Shown in pieces: positions 37,082 through 48,345 of a stretch of 64,000 bases of DNA. The translations under genes and the position numbers were made by a program. How positions within the stretch are numbered: the first letter of the stretch is position 1; every line of letters begins with the position of its first letter. The DNA is from Roseateles sp. YR242. GTDB taxonomy: Bacteria > Pseudomonadota > Gammaproteobacteria > Burkholderiales > Burkholderiaceae_C. Under the pieces are notes generated by a model. The model was not told the origin of the DNA. It was given only the letters and a program-made list of their open reading frames with translations, and made no database searches. The DNA is taken from contig NZ_FOAV01000001.1 in assembly GCF_900109745.1 (NCBI RefSeq), positions 496,001 to 560,000 of the forward strand, written 5' to 3'.

Positions 37082-38041
37082 ATGCCCACCGCCCTGATTG
37101 CCGAAGACGAAGAACTGCTGGCCCACCATCTGCGCCAGGAACTCACCACCCTCTGGCCGGACCTGCAGGTCGTCGCCATGGCCCCACACGGCCAGGCCGC
37201 CGTAGACCTGGCCCTGCAGCATCTGCCACAGGTCTGCTTCTTCGACATCCGCATGCCGGGCATGACCGGGCTGGAGGCGGCCGCACTTCTGGCAGACGAA
37301 TGGCCGGATGGTCCGGACGATCCGCCCTTCCCGTTGCTGGTGTTTGTGACGGCCTACGACCAATATGCCCTGCAGGCCTTCGACCGGGCGGCCGTGGACT
37401 ATGTGCTCAAGCCGGTGCAGCGCGAACGGCTGGCGCAGACCGTGAGCCGCCTGCAGGCCGGACTGGCGAGCCGGGCGGCGCAAGGTGCCGCGCCAGGCGT
37501 GGGCGGTGCGTTCCTGCCTGGGGCTGGCAGTACGCCAGGCGGTAGCGGCCCCGTTGATGGCCTCGTTCATGGCCCCGTGGATGGCGGCGCCCTGGCGGCG
37601 GGTTTGCGGGCAGTGCGGCATGCCCCGCTGGAAGCGGCGCTGGACCAATTGCGGTCCCTGCTGCTGGCCGGCGGGCCGGCGCGGGACTTTTCCGGCGCAC
37701 CGGCCGCCCCGGGGGGGCTGCTGCGCCATCTGCAGGTGGGCGTGGGCCAGAGCATCGTGATGCTGCCGGTGGATCAAATCGTCTTCCTGGAAGCGGCCGA
37801 CAAATACGTCCGTGTCCTCACGGCTGACCAGGAGTACCTGGTGCGGGCCTCCCTGCGCGAGTTGCTGCCGCAACTGGACCCGGAGCGCTTCTGGCAGGTG
37901 CACCGGGGTCATGTCGTGCAGGTGGACGCCATTGAGCGGGCGTTGCGGGACGAGGCGGGCCGGCTGTCCATCAAGTTGCGCAGCCGTCCGGAGCGGCTGG
38001 CGGTGAGCCGCATGTTCGCCCATCGGTTCAAGGCCCTCTGA
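37082..38041 (+). CDS. LytTR-family response regulator
   Basis: The 319-residue regulator has an N-terminal receiver (about residues 1-120: TALIAEDEELL, CFFDIRMPGMTG with the phospho-Asp, VTAYDQYALQAFDRAAVDYVLKPV), a Gly/Pro-rich linker of about 85 residues, and a C-terminal LytTR DNA-binding domain (about 215-319: VMLPVDQIVFLEAADKYVRV ... RFWQVHRGHVVQVDAIERA). LytTR regulators bind paired short direct repeats. The linker is long for the family. It partners the LytS-type kinase just upstream. Confidence 0.94.
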   Translation: MPTALIAEDEELLAHHLRQELTTLWPDLQVVAMAPHGQAAVDLALQHLPQVCFFDIRMPGMTGLEAAALLADEWPDGPDDPPFPLLVFVTAYDQYALQAFDRAAVDYVLKPVQRERLAQTVSRLQAGLASRAAQGAAPGVGGAFLPGAGSTPGGSGPVDGLVHGPVDGGALAAGLRAVRHAPLEAALDQLRSLLLAGGPARDFSGAPAAPGGLLRHLQVGVGQSIVMLPVDQIVFLEAADKYVRVLTADQEYLVRASLRELLPQLDPERFWQVHRGHVVQVDAIERALRDEAGRLSIKLRSRPERLAVSRMFAHRFKAL

Positions 38042-38107
38042 AGCATTCCGGGGCTGACCGATAGGCGACGCGTAGAATCGCTCGCCTCTTTCGCATGTGA
38101 TTCATTC

Positions 38108-39946
<1,839 letters not shown>

Positions 39947-39990
39947 TCGCAGCTGAAGCCCACACGGTGGCAGAGCCACCGACACCCAGA

Positions 39991-40017
39991 AGGGGCGTCT
40001 ACATGACGCCCCTTTTT
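39991..40017 (+). terminator. Rho-independent terminator after glnS
   Basis: A 9-bp perfect stem AGGGGCGTC / GACGCCCCT (39991-39999 and 40005-40013) with loop TACAT is followed by TTTT. It ends glnS and lies about 15 bases from the stop codon of the convergent Ig-repeat gene, for which the same hairpin could serve. Confidence 0.92.
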
Positions 40018-40029
40018 CATGGGCGGCCC

Positions 40030-41904
40030 TTAGATCACAGCCGTGGCGGCATACCTGTCATAAGTGTCAGAGGTGACGTAAGGCGCCAGTCCCAGATCCG
40101 GGCTGGCCGGTGCCTGGGTATCCAGCACAAATTCCAGCCGTTCAATCTTGCTTCGATTGCCTGCGGCATCCCAGCAGGCCACTTCCACCACATGGCGGCC
40201 GTCGCCGAACTCCCAGGACGGAATTTCCATGTCCGCGTAGAGCGACCATTCGATCGCGCCGTCGATCCGGAAGCCCCAGTTGAGGTCGGGCCCGACGTCG
40301 CTGATCACCACCGTGCCGATGCTGGTGACCCGGTCATCGTCGAAGAGCCCGGTGTCGTGTTTCAGGCGCACGGTGGGGGCATCTGGCCGTTCCCGGTCCA
40401 GGTCGAAGTGGAATTCACTGATCGCGGTGCCGACATTGCCGGCAGCGTCGATCTGGCGCGCCTGGACCACCCAGTGACCGTCGCGGTCGAAGCGGTCCGT
40501 GTCCCGGAACATCAGTTCGTTGGCGTCAGGAGCATCGATCCAGGTCTGCCCCAGATCCAGGCTGATGGACCAACGGGCACCGACTTCCATGCCAGTCAAT
40601 GCCAGACTGGGGTCGAAGGTCAGCTGGTCGTCGCCATCCTCGCCGGTGTCGAACAGCAGGGAAACCGTGGGTGCCGTGGTGGGGGCCGTGGTGTCGCGCA
40701 CCACAGTGATCGACATCGGCGGGCTTTCGTTGCCGGTGGGGTCTCGCACCACCACGCTGACGGTGTGGGTGCCGTCGCCGCCGAGTGCGGCGTCGGGCAC
40801 CTCGTCGCCCTGCCCTTGCTGCCATTCACCGCCGTCCACGCTGAAGAACCAGTCGGCACCGGTCTCGATGTTGCCCACCACCAGCGTGGCGTCGGCGGTC
40901 ACCAGGTCGGTGGTGTCGCCGGTGTCGCTCTTGAGGCTCACGTCAGCGGCTGCGGGCGCCAGGCTGTCGTACCAGAACTCCAGCCGGGCGATGGGTCCCT
41001 CGTTGCCGGCCAGATCCATCTGGTAGACCTCCACTGCGTGCTGCCCCTGGGCTTGAAACACCGAATCGGGAACCTGCGCTCCTTGCCCCCGCACCCAGTC
41101 CTGGCTGCCGTCCACGCGATAGAACCAGGCGCCGTCCGGTTCCAGGTTGCCCACGTTGACGACGGGATGACGGGTACTGGGCAGCCCTTGCACCGGCACG
41201 GGTCCGACGGCCTGCAGCTTCAGTGAGGGGGAACCCAGGGAAGACGGGTCGATCGGCACCTGGACCGGCGGTTGCACGGGTGGGGTGATCGGCAAGATCT
41301 CCGTGGGCGGGTTGATGGCAATGCCACCACCGGGGCCGGCGCCGCCACCGCCTCCGGCTGACGCCGCCGCAGCGGCCACCAGTCCGCCCCCGGCGACCAG
41401 CCACACCGGCGTTGTTGCGCTTGCGGTGTTGAGCCAACCTGCGGCCGCGTCGTCATTGTCATCTGCGGAACGTTCCGGCCGCTCTGCCAGCAGGCGCTCC
41501 ACCTCGCGGCCACTGGCATTGGTCGGGCCGAGACCGGCGTGACGTTCGGTGGCGGAGACGTCGGTATGGCCATACGCATCGCCGGGATGACTGCCCGGCT
41601 GAGCGCTGCCTGCGAGCACTACCGGCGTCTCTTCCGCTGGAGGTGCTGCAGTTGCCGCCGTGGGGTCCAACGCTGGCGCTAGCTCTGGCTCCGTTGCCAC
41701 GGTTGCACCGCCGTCGCCGCCGGTGGCGTCGCGCTCCCGGCGTGCATAGCGGCGCGCGGTCCTCTCCAGCACCGTGCCGATGTGGGCATGGGTGCTGGCA
41801 CCCACATCAGCATCCACATTGGCGTTTGCACTGCCAAGGCTGTTCATGCTGGCGAGCACGTGGGCGCCAGCGTCTTGGTGATCTCTGTGAAATTGAGCAG
41901 ACAT
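40030..41904 (-). CDS. Ig-like repeat surface protein
   Basis: The 624-residue protein has a Thr/Ala/Asp-rich N-terminal part (1-160), one hydrophobic stretch TPVWLVAGGGLVAAAAASAGGGG (about 165-188, typical membrane/Gly anchor of T1SS or BapA-like adhesins), a Pro-rich linker, and four tandem Ig-like repeats of about 90-95 residues (from about residue 223). Repeats share a V-x-L...D-T-G-D start, an aromatic W-x-x-x-x-D/W middle, G-x-H-x-V-x-V, and the ending D-x-A-G-N or D-P-T-G-N-E then D-T-x-A-P. It lacks a standard signal peptide and clear secretion signal. Divergent from the adaptor/ABC operon, its role is unknown, perhaps adhesion. Confidence 0.75.
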   Translation of the reverse strand: MSAQFHRDHQDAGAHVLASMNSLGSANANVDADVGASTHAHIGTVLERTARRYARRERDATGGDGGATVATEPELAPALDPTAATAAPPAEETPVVLAGSAQPGSHPGDAYGHTDVSATERHAGLGPTNASGREVERLLAERPERSADDNDDAAAGWLNTASATTPVWLVAGGGLVAAAAASAGGGGGAGPGGGIAINPPTEILPITPPVQPPVQVPIDPSSLGSPSLKLQAVGPVPVQGLPSTRHPVVNVGNLEPDGAWFYRVDGSQDWVRGQGAQVPDSVFQAQGQHAVEVYQMDLAGNEGPIARLEFWYDSLAPAAADVSLKSDTGDTTDLVTADATLVVGNIETGADWFFSVDGGEWQQGQGDEVPDAALGGDGTHTVSVVVRDPTGNESPPMSITVVRDTTAPTTAPTVSLLFDTGEDGDDQLTFDPSLALTGMEVGARWSISLDLGQTWIDAPDANELMFRDTDRFDRDGHWVVQARQIDAAGNVGTAISEFHFDLDRERPDAPTVRLKHDTGLFDDDRVTSIGTVVISDVGPDLNWGFRIDGAIEWSLYADMEIPSWEFGDGRHVVEVACWDAAGNRSKIERLEFVLDTQAPASPDLGLAPYVTSDTYDRYAATAVI

Positions 41905-42141
41905 GATGAAGGGGATCTCGAAGAAAAAGGGAGACCCAGTATTCGTTCTGCCGCCGGATTGCGCAGCCGCATGCCTCGGTACTTGAACGGGCCTGGGCCG
42001 ACGTCAACCGGTGGTCCACCGACTTGCAGAAGTGGCGAACAGCCATTCGCGGTTCTGTGGCGTTGCAGGCGTCAGCGGCGTAGTCGGTTCAGCGCGGTCA
42101 GAGAAAGCGGGGGCCTGGCCGCTCGGTTCCCCTTGTCCACC

Positions 42142-42214
42142 ATGTTCGCCGTGTCCGCCGTGTCCGCCGTGTCCGCCGTGTCCGAGCATCTGTCCGCCCC
42201 ACTGTCCGCGGACA
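42142..42214 (+). promoter_or_regulatory. TGTCC-type repeat array and palindrome, possible activator sites
   Basis: About four direct 9-base units of TGTCCGCCG type end near 42186, followed by TGTCCGCC at 42191 and the perfect 12-base palindrome TGTCCGCGGACA at 42203-42214. The palindrome lies about 67 bases upstream of the -24 element, where NtrC-class activators usually bind. Binding by the operon's own response regulator is inference. Confidence 0.5.
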
Positions 42215-42280
42215 CCCTCAGGCCCCGTACTCAGAATCACAACTCTTTGATAACAAACACTTTTTTCCGCCACCCCACCG

Positions 42281-42296
42281 TGGCACGGCCCTTGCA
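42281..42296 (+). promoter_or_regulatory. Sigma-54 (RpoN) promoter
   Basis: TGGCACGGCCCTTGCA matches the full -24/-12 consensus TGGCAC-N5-TTGCA without mismatch, with GG and GC in the two invariant positions. The expected start site is about 42307, 26 bases before the start of the adaptor gene at 42333. The sigma-54 regulator gene lies in the same operon. Confidence 0.9.
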
Positions 42297-42332
42297 AACT
42301 CATCCCCCAAACCCACTCGCCGCCCCACCTCC

Positions 42333-43616
42333 ATGATCCGCGACACCTCTGGCCAGGACCGCCCTCTGACCGCCGCTTCCACCCGCTGGTCTCGCCACCG
42401 CCGCCTCATCCTCACGGCCGGGCTCATTGCGGCCGGTTTGCTGGGCACGGCTGTCGCGCTGCCTGCCGTCCAGCGCATGATGGCCGGGGGCGCTTCCATC
42501 AGCCTGCAGCGCCTGGGTATTGCCACCGTCGAGATCGGCCCGCTGGTGCGCGATGTGGCGGGTGAAGGCCGGGTCGTCGCCGCCATGAGCCCCACCGTCT
42601 ACGCGCTCCATGGCGGCAACCTCGTCCTGCGGGTCAAGGCCGGCGACAAGGTCAGCAAGGACCAACTGCTGGGCGACATCGACAGCCCCGACCTCCGCGC
42701 CCGGCTCGCTCAGGAGCAAAGCAACGCCGACGCCCTGCGCACCGAACTCCTGCGTGCCGAAGTCGATGGCCGCGAACAACGCTCCGCCCTCAAGAGTGCC
42801 TGGGAGAGTGCGGCCATCGACCTCCAGACCGCCCGCAACGACCTGGAGCGCCAGACCAAGGCCTTCGAGGCCGGCGCCGTTGCCGGCATGCAGGTGGACA
42901 AGGCGCGGGACGCCATGGACAAGGCCCGCATCACCCTCGCCCACGCCGAGGCTGGACTGGGCCTCAAGGATGACAGCCTCAAGTTCGAACTGCAGGCCAA
43001 GCAGCAGGCCCTTCAGCGCCAGCTGCTCCAGGTGCAGGACATTCGTCGCCAGGTGGACGAGCTTCAGCTGCGTTCCCCGGTCAACGGCCAGGTCGGCCAG
43101 TTGCTCGTGGCGGAACGAGCCAACGTCGCCGCCGGCACCGGCCTGCTCACTGTGGTGGATCTGACCGCCCTGGAAGTGCAGATGCAGGTTGCCGAAAGCT
43201 TCGCCCGCGACCTCGCCATCGGCATGCCTGGCGAAATCTCCGGCAACGGCCAGCAATGGCGCGCCCTTGTCAGCTCCGTCTCCCCGGAGGTCGTGAACGG
43301 CGAGGTGGCGGCCCGCCTCCGCTTTGAAGGCACGCCGCCGGAACAACTGCGCCAGAACCAGCGCCTGGCTGTGCGTGTGCTGCTGGACAAGCGCGACAAG
43401 GTGCTCATCGTCAACCGTGGCAGCTTCGTCGAGGAAGGGGGCGGCCGCTTCGCCTACGTCCTCCAGGACGGCCAGGCCGTCAAGCGCGCCATCCGCATTG
43501 GCGCCCAAAGCCTCTCCAAGGTTGAAGTGCTCGAAGGCCTCAAGCCCGGTGAGCAGATTGTCATCTCCGGTGCCCAGGCGTTTGACGGCGCCGAGCACGT
43601 CACGCTCGCCCAATGA
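42333..43616 (+). CDS. HlyD/MacA-type membrane fusion protein
   Basis: The 427-residue periplasmic adaptor has one N-terminal membrane helix (about residues 25-50), a biotinyl-lipoyl half-motif (VYALHGGNLVLRVKAGDKVSKDQLLGDIDSPDL), a long helical hairpin (about 125-235), and the second lipoyl half with beta-barrel (LRSPVNGQVGQLLVAERANVAAGTGLLTVVDL...). It links inner-membrane transport proteins to a TolC channel. It is the first gene after the sigma-54 promoter and precedes the ABC ATPase gene by 67 bases. Confidence 0.93.
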   Translation: MIRDTSGQDRPLTAASTRWSRHRRLILTAGLIAAGLLGTAVALPAVQRMMAGGASISLQRLGIATVEIGPLVRDVAGEGRVVAAMSPTVYALHGGNLVLRVKAGDKVSKDQLLGDIDSPDLRARLAQEQSNADALRTELLRAEVDGREQRSALKSAWESAAIDLQTARNDLERQTKAFEAGAVAGMQVDKARDAMDKARITLAHAEAGLGLKDDSLKFELQAKQQALQRQLLQVQDIRRQVDELQLRSPVNGQVGQLLVAERANVAAGTGLLTVVDLTALEVQMQVAESFARDLAIGMPGEISGNGQQWRALVSSVSPEVVNGEVAARLRFEGTPPEQLRQNQRLAVRVLLDKRDKVLIVNRGSFVEEGGGRFAYVLQDGQAVKRAIRIGAQSLSKVEVLEGLKPGEQIVISGAQAFDGAEHVTLAQ

Positions 43617-43683
43617 GCACCCCGCCCGTTCATCCCGACACCCCCCATCCCGACGTCTCACTCCCACAAGCGAGAGGAACCCC

Positions 43684-44400
43684 ATGCTGAAGATGCAATC
43701 GCTGTCCAAGGTCTACCGCACCGAAATGATCGAGACCTACGCCCTGCGCGACTTCAACCTTGACGTCCGCCCCGGCGAGTTCGTGGCCGTCACCGGCCCG
43801 TCCGGCTCCGGCAAGACCACCTTCCTCACCATTGCCGGCCTGTTGGAATCCTTCACCGGCGGCCGGTATGAGCTGGATGGCATCGACGTCAGCGGCATGA
43901 ACGACGACCAGCGCTCCCGCATGCGCAACGAGAAGATCGGCTTCATCTTCCAGGCCTTCAACCTCATCCCCGACCTCAACCTGCTCGACAACATCGAGGT
44001 ACCTCTGCGTTATCGCGGCATGAAGACGGCCGAACGCCAGCGCCGGGCCCGCGAGGCGCTGGCCCGCGTCGGCCTGTCCGCACGCGAGCGTCACTACCCG
44101 GCCGAGCTCTCCGGTGGTCAGCAGCAACGCGTGGCCATCGCCCGTGCGCTGGCCGGTGACCCGCGCCTGCTTCTCGCCGACGAACCCACCGGCAATCTCG
44201 ACAGCGCCATGGCCCGCAGCGTCATGGAGTTGCTGGAAGAACTGCATCGCGACGGCGCCACCATCGTCATGGTCACCCATGACCCGCAACTGGCCGCCCG
44301 CGCCCAGCGCAACGTGCACGTGATCGATGGCCAGGTCGTAGACATCGCGACAGAACTCCATCTGGACACCGCGATGACCCGCGTGGCGTCCCCAGCGTGA
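43684..44400 (+). CDS. MacB/LolD-type ABC transporter ATP-binding protein
   Basis: The 238-residue ATPase has Walker [10 protein letters not shown] (about 39-47), Q-loop [26 protein letters not shown] (the MacB/LolD-type segment), signature [15 protein letters not shown], Walker [13 protein letters not shown] and MVTHD. It energises the FtsX-like permeases encoded downstream. The start ATG has a GAGAGGA site 7-13 bases before it. Its stop overlaps the start of the TolC-like gene (GTGA). Confidence 0.94.
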   Translation: MLKMQSLSKVYRTEMIETYALRDFNLDVRPGEFVAVTGPSGSGKTTFLTIAGLLESFTGGRYELDGIDVSGMNDDQRSRMRNEKIGFIFQAFNLIPDLNLLDNIEVPLRYRGMKTAERQRRAREALARVGLSARERHYPAELSGGQQQRVAIARALAGDPRLLLADEPTGNLDSAMARSVMELLEELHRDGATIVMVTHDPQLAARAQRNVHVIDGQVVDIATELHLDTAMTRVASPA

Positions 44401-45746
44401 GGCGACCCGTGCTGATCGCCTACCGCTCCCGGCTCCGGCCCCGCTGGCCGAGTTCCGTCCTGACCTCGCTGGCCGTGGCGCTGCTGTGCGCGGGCTGCTG
44501 CCTGCCGGCTGCCGCGCACGCGGAAAACCTTCTGGACATCTACGCCGAAGCCCGTCAGCAGGACCCGACGCTGGCCAGCGCACGCGCGGTTCGCGGCGAG
44601 CAAGGCGAAGTGGCCGCCCAGGCCCGCGCCGCGCTGCTGCCGCAGTGGTCCGCGCAATACGCCGAGCTGCGCTACCAGGCCGACGGCAGCCGCGAACGCC
44701 AGCTGACCCACAGCCTCAGCCAGGTGCTGGTGGACCTCAGCAAGCTGCGCACGCTGGATGCCGCCAAAGCCGGTGCGAGCGCGCAGGAGGCCCGTGTGCA
44801 GGCGGCGGAAGCCGACCTTTGCGCCCGTGTGGCCACCGCCTACTTCGGCGTGCTGACCGCGCAGGCCAGCCTGGCCACCGCCCAGGCCATTGAAGATGCC
44901 TACAACCAGCAGGTCAACCAGGCACGCGCCCGCTTCGACGCCAAGCTCAGCGCCGCGCAGGACGTGGAGCAGGCGCGCGCCTATTACGAACTGGCGCGGG
45001 TCAACACCGCACAAGCCCAGGAGACCCTGGCCGACGCGCGCCAGGCACTGGCCCAGATCATCGGCCGGCCGCCGGGCGAGCTGCAGCCCCTGGCCCCCGA
45101 CCTGCCCATGCTGATGCCGGACCCGGAAGATCCGGAAGCCTGGGTCGCCCAGGCCATCCGCGACAACCCCTCCCTGCGCGCCGGCGCGCTGGACCTCAGC
45201 GCCAGCGAGCAACGCGTGGCGGCCGCCCGTGCGGCCCATCTGCCCACGCTGAGCGTCGGCCTGGACGGCGAACGGCGTGGCGGCACCGCCGTCGCACCGG
45301 TGGACACACGCTACACGTCCACCCTTGGCCTGCGGCTCACCATCCCGCTGTTTGCGGGCGGGGCCATCGAGTCGCAGAAACGTCAGGCCGTCTTCCAGCG
45401 TGAGCAGCAGAAGGATGACCTGGAGGCCACCCGCCGCTCGCTCATCCGTGGCACCCAGGGCTACTACCAGGCGGTGGTGTCCTCGCTCAGCCAGATGCGC
45501 ACCACGCGTGCCGCGGTGGACGCAGCCGAGAAATCGCTGGCCTCCACCCGCAGCGGCCTGGACCTGGGCGCCCGCACCATGACCGACCTGCTGCTCGCCA
45601 TCCAGACCCAGAGCAATGCACGCATCGCCTGGGAACAGGCCCGCCATCGTTATGTGCTTTCCAAACTGCTGCTGCAGCAGGCGGCCGGCAGCCTGGCCGA
45701 ACCGCAACTGGCCGCCGTCAACCTCCTGCTGATCGAGAGGCGCTGA
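44397..45746 (+). CDS. TolC-family outer membrane channel
   Basis: The 449-residue protein has a signal peptide (cleavage near residue 42, AHAEN), then the two repeated TolC outer membrane efflux units with helices such as [22 protein letters not shown] and [24 protein letters not shown] start overlaps the ATPase stop. With the adaptor and ABC proteins of the same operon it should make a tripartite exporter through both membranes. Confidence 0.9.
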   Translation: MRRPVLIAYRSRLRPRWPSSVLTSLAVALLCAGCCLPAAAHAENLLDIYAEARQQDPTLASARAVRGEQGEVAAQARAALLPQWSAQYAELRYQADGSRERQLTHSLSQVLVDLSKLRTLDAAKAGASAQEARVQAAEADLCARVATAYFGVLTAQASLATAQAIEDAYNQQVNQARARFDAKLSAAQDVEQARAYYELARVNTAQAQETLADARQALAQIIGRPPGELQPLAPDLPMLMPDPEDPEAWVAQAIRDNPSLRAGALDLSASEQRVAAARAAHLPTLSVGLDGERRGGTAVAPVDTRYTSTLGLRLTIPLFAGGAIESQKRQAVFQREQQKDDLEATRRSLIRGTQGYYQAVVSSLSQMRTTRAAVDAAEKSLASTRSGLDLGARTMTDLLLAIQTQSNARIAWEQARHRYVLSKLLLQQAAGSLAEPQLAAVNLLLIERR

Positions 45747-45747
45747 A

Positions 45748-47058
45748 ATGCTCACCTATTACTTCGAACTCGGCCTGCGCAGCCTGCGGGCGCACCGCGG
45801 GCTGACCGTGCTGATGCTGCTGTCCATCGCCATGGGCGTGGCCGCCTGCATGACGACACTGACCGTCTTTCACGTGCTCTCCGGGGACCCGATCCCGCAC
45901 AAGAGCAGCCGGCTGTTCAATGTGCAACTGGATGCCGAGACCCTGCAGGGCTATCAGGCTGGCGGCGAACCCACGCTGCAGCTCACCCGCACGGACGCCG
46001 AAGCCCTGCTGCGCGACAAGCGCGGTGTGCACCAGGTCATGATGACCGGCGCCAGCATCGCGGTGGACCCGGAGGGCTCCGGGCAGGCGGGGCAGTCGCC
46101 GTTCTTCTCCATCGCGCGCTACACCAGCAGCGATTTCTTCGCGATCTTCGACGCGCCGTTCCAGTACGGCAGTGGCTGGAGCGCTTCCGACGACACGGCC
46201 GAAGCGCGCGTGGTGGTGATCTCCCAATCGCTCAACGAGCGCGTGTTTGGCGGGGCCGACAGCCGTGGCCGCACGCTGCGCCTGCGCGACAAGGACTTCA
46301 CCGTGATCGGCGTGCTCCAGGCCTGGCGGCCGGCCCCGCACTACTTCGACCTGACCCAGGGCGCCTACACCCAGGCGGCCGACGTCTACCTGCCCTTGGC
46401 CACCTCCTACGTGCTTCGCCTGGGGGGCTCGGGCAACATGAGCTGCTGGGGCAACAGCGGCACAGACCCACGCGCCTTGGGCGCTCCCTGCGCATGGCTG
46501 CAGTACTGGGTGCAGCTGGATACCGAGCAACAGCGCAAGGACTACTGGACCTATCTCAACCAGTATTCCGACCTGCAACGCCAGGCCGGCCGGTTCGAGC
46601 GGCCCAGCAACCCGCGGCTGCGGCCGGTGATGGAGTGGCTGTCGGTGCGCAAGGTGGTGCCCAGCGACTTCCGCCTGCAGGTCTGGCTGGCCTTCGGCTT
46701 CCTGGTGGTGTGTCTGACCAACACCGTCGGGCTGCTGCTGGCCAAGTGCCTGCGCCGCAGTGCGGAGATCGGCGTGCGCCGTGCCCTGGGTGCGCCGCGC
46801 CGGCAGATCTTCCTGCAGTTCCTGGTGGAGGCGGGCAGCCTGGGCCTGGCCGGCGGCCTGCTCGGCCTGGTGCTGACCTGGGTGGCCCTGTGGATCGTGC
46901 GCAGGAATCCGGCCCCCTACGCCCAACTCGCGCAGATGGACTGGCAGATGCTTGCCACCACCTTCGCGCTCTCGCTGCTGGCCAGCCTGTTGGCCGGGCT
47001 GCTGCCCGCCTGGCGCGCGTGCCAGATCACCCCCGCGCTGCAACTGAAATCGCAATGA
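45748..47058 (+). CDS. FtsX/MacB-type ABC permease, subunit 1
   Basis: The 436-residue permease has one N-terminal membrane helix (about residues 16-40), a periplasmic MacB-PCD-like domain (about 41-300), and three C-terminal helices of the FtsX domain beginning at about 310 ([22 protein letters not shown], then [29 protein letters not shown], and [23 protein letters not shown]). The ATPase is a separate gene (43684), unlike MacB where both are fused. It begins 1 base after the TolC-like stop. Confidence 0.92.
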   Translation: MLTYYFELGLRSLRAHRGLTVLMLLSIAMGVAACMTTLTVFHVLSGDPIPHKSSRLFNVQLDAETLQGYQAGGEPTLQLTRTDAEALLRDKRGVHQVMMTGASIAVDPEGSGQAGQSPFFSIARYTSSDFFAIFDAPFQYGSGWSASDDTAEARVVVISQSLNERVFGGADSRGRTLRLRDKDFTVIGVLQAWRPAPHYFDLTQGAYTQAADVYLPLATSYVLRLGGSGNMSCWGNSGTDPRALGAPCAWLQYWVQLDTEQQRKDYWTYLNQYSDLQRQAGRFERPSNPRLRPVMEWLSVRKVVPSDFRLQVWLAFGFLVVCLTNTVGLLLAKCLRRSAEIGVRRALGAPRRQIFLQFLVEAGSLGLAGGLLGLVLTWVALWIVRRNPAPYAQLAQMDWQMLATTFALSLLASLLAGLLPAWRACQITPALQLKSQ

Positions 47059-47067
47059 GGTGACCTG

Positions 47068-48291
47068 ATGGACATCCTTCCCATTCTTTCCACGCTCAAG
47101 CGGCACAAGACGGCCGCCGGGCTCATCGTCCTGCAGATCGCGCTGACCTGCGCCATTGTGTGCAATGCGCTGTTCCTGATCTTCCAGCGCATCGATCGCA
47201 TCGAGCAACCGTCTGGCGTTGCAGAGAACGAACTGCTGATGCTGCAGGTGTCCGGCATGACACGCAGCCCCGACGAGCAGTCCGAGACCCAGGCCGACCT
47301 GCAGGCGCTGCGCCAGATTCCCGGCGTGCGCGTAGCGACGCTGGCAACACAGCTGCCCTTTGCGCAGAGCTCCACCTACTCCAGCGTCAAGCTGCAGCCG
47401 GGGGACGTGCCACCGGTGCTGTCCGCCTCCAGCTACATGGGGGGCGAGGGCATCGTCGAAGCCCTGGGCCTGCGCCTGGTGGAGGGGCGCGACTTCCTGC
47501 CCAACGAGTATGTCGACCGCAGCGTGGTGAGCGGCAACGACAACCCGGTCATCCCCAGCATCATCCTCAACACGGAGATGGCGCACCGGCTCTTTCCCCA
47601 CGAATCGGCGCTGGGCAAGTCCCTGTACGTCTATGGCGACGTGCCGCACCGCGTGGTGGGGGTGGTGGAACGGCTGGTATCGCCCAACCCCAGCTCGACC
47701 GACGAGACCAGCTTGAACACGCTGCTGCTGCCCGTGCGGCCCAGCTATCGGTCCGGCCTCTTTGTGCTGCGGGTGGATCCGGCCCAACGCGAGACCATCC
47801 TCAAGGCCGCTGCGGCCAAGCTGCTGCACAACACGCCAGGGGTGAAGCGGCTGGTGCGGGAGCAGCGGATGATGAGCGAGATGCGCAGCGCCTACTACCG
47901 TCAGGACCGCTCCATGATCCAGTTGCTGGCCGGCGTGTGTGTGGCCTTGCTGGTGGTGACGGCCTTCGGCATCGTGGGCTTGGGCAGCTTCTGGGTGCAA
48001 CAGCGCACGCGGATGATCGGCACCCGCCGCGCGCTGGGCGCCACGCGGGGCCAGATCCTGCGCTACTTCCAGACCGAGAACCTGCTGCTGACCACGGTGG
48101 GCATCGTGCTGGGCATGATGGGGGCCTATGGCATCAGCCTGCTGCTGATGCGCCAGTACGAGCTTCCACCGCTGCCCGTGATCTACCTGCCCGTGGGCGC
48201 CGTGGCCCTGTGGGCCCTGGGCCAGATCGCCGTCCTGGCGCCCGCCCGCCGCGCCGCCGCCCTCCCCCCTGTCGTCGCGCTGCGTGGATGA
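47068..48291 (+). CDS. FtsX/MacB-type ABC permease, subunit 2
   Basis: The 407-residue second permease has the same layout as the one upstream: an N-terminal helix (AAGLIVLQIALTCAIVCNALFLIF), a periplasmic domain, and a C-terminal FtsX domain with TRRALGATRGQILRYFQTENLL and final helix ALWALGQIAVLAPARRAAALPPVVALRG. Two unlike permeases suggest a heterodimer. It ends 54 bases before the response regulator start, on the same strand. Confidence 0.92.
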   Translation: MDILPILSTLKRHKTAAGLIVLQIALTCAIVCNALFLIFQRIDRIEQPSGVAENELLMLQVSGMTRSPDEQSETQADLQALRQIPGVRVATLATQLPFAQSSTYSSVKLQPGDVPPVLSASSYMGGEGIVEALGLRLVEGRDFLPNEYVDRSVVSGNDNPVIPSIILNTEMAHRLFPHESALGKSLYVYGDVPHRVVGVVERLVSPNPSSTDETSLNTLLLPVRPSYRSGLFVLRVDPAQRETILKAAAAKLLHNTPGVKRLVREQRMMSEMRSAYYRQDRSMIQLLAGVCVALLVVTAFGIVGLGSFWVQQRTRMIGTRRALGATRGQILRYFQTENLLLTTVGIVLGMMGAYGISLLLMRQYELPPLPVIYLPVGAVALWALGQIAVLAPARRAAALPPVVALRG

Positions 48292-48345
48292 CGAGGGCTT
48301 CGTGCTGTCGCATTGACGCGGCCTTCTAATGGTTATTCTGTCGCC

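Larger units (their letters stand above)
41905..42332. other. Divergent intergenic region, 428 bases
   Basis: No gene is seen. It contains the TGTCCGCCG repeat array, a TGTCCGCGGACA palindrome, an AT-richer stretch (42236-42270) and the sigma-54 promoter described separately. It should hold the promoters of the Ig-repeat gene (minus) and the export operon (plus). Confidence 0.6.

Noticed and set aside
42000-42300. CRISPR-like repeats in the divergent region
   Set aside because: The repeats are 9-base direct copies without spacers and no cas genes are near.
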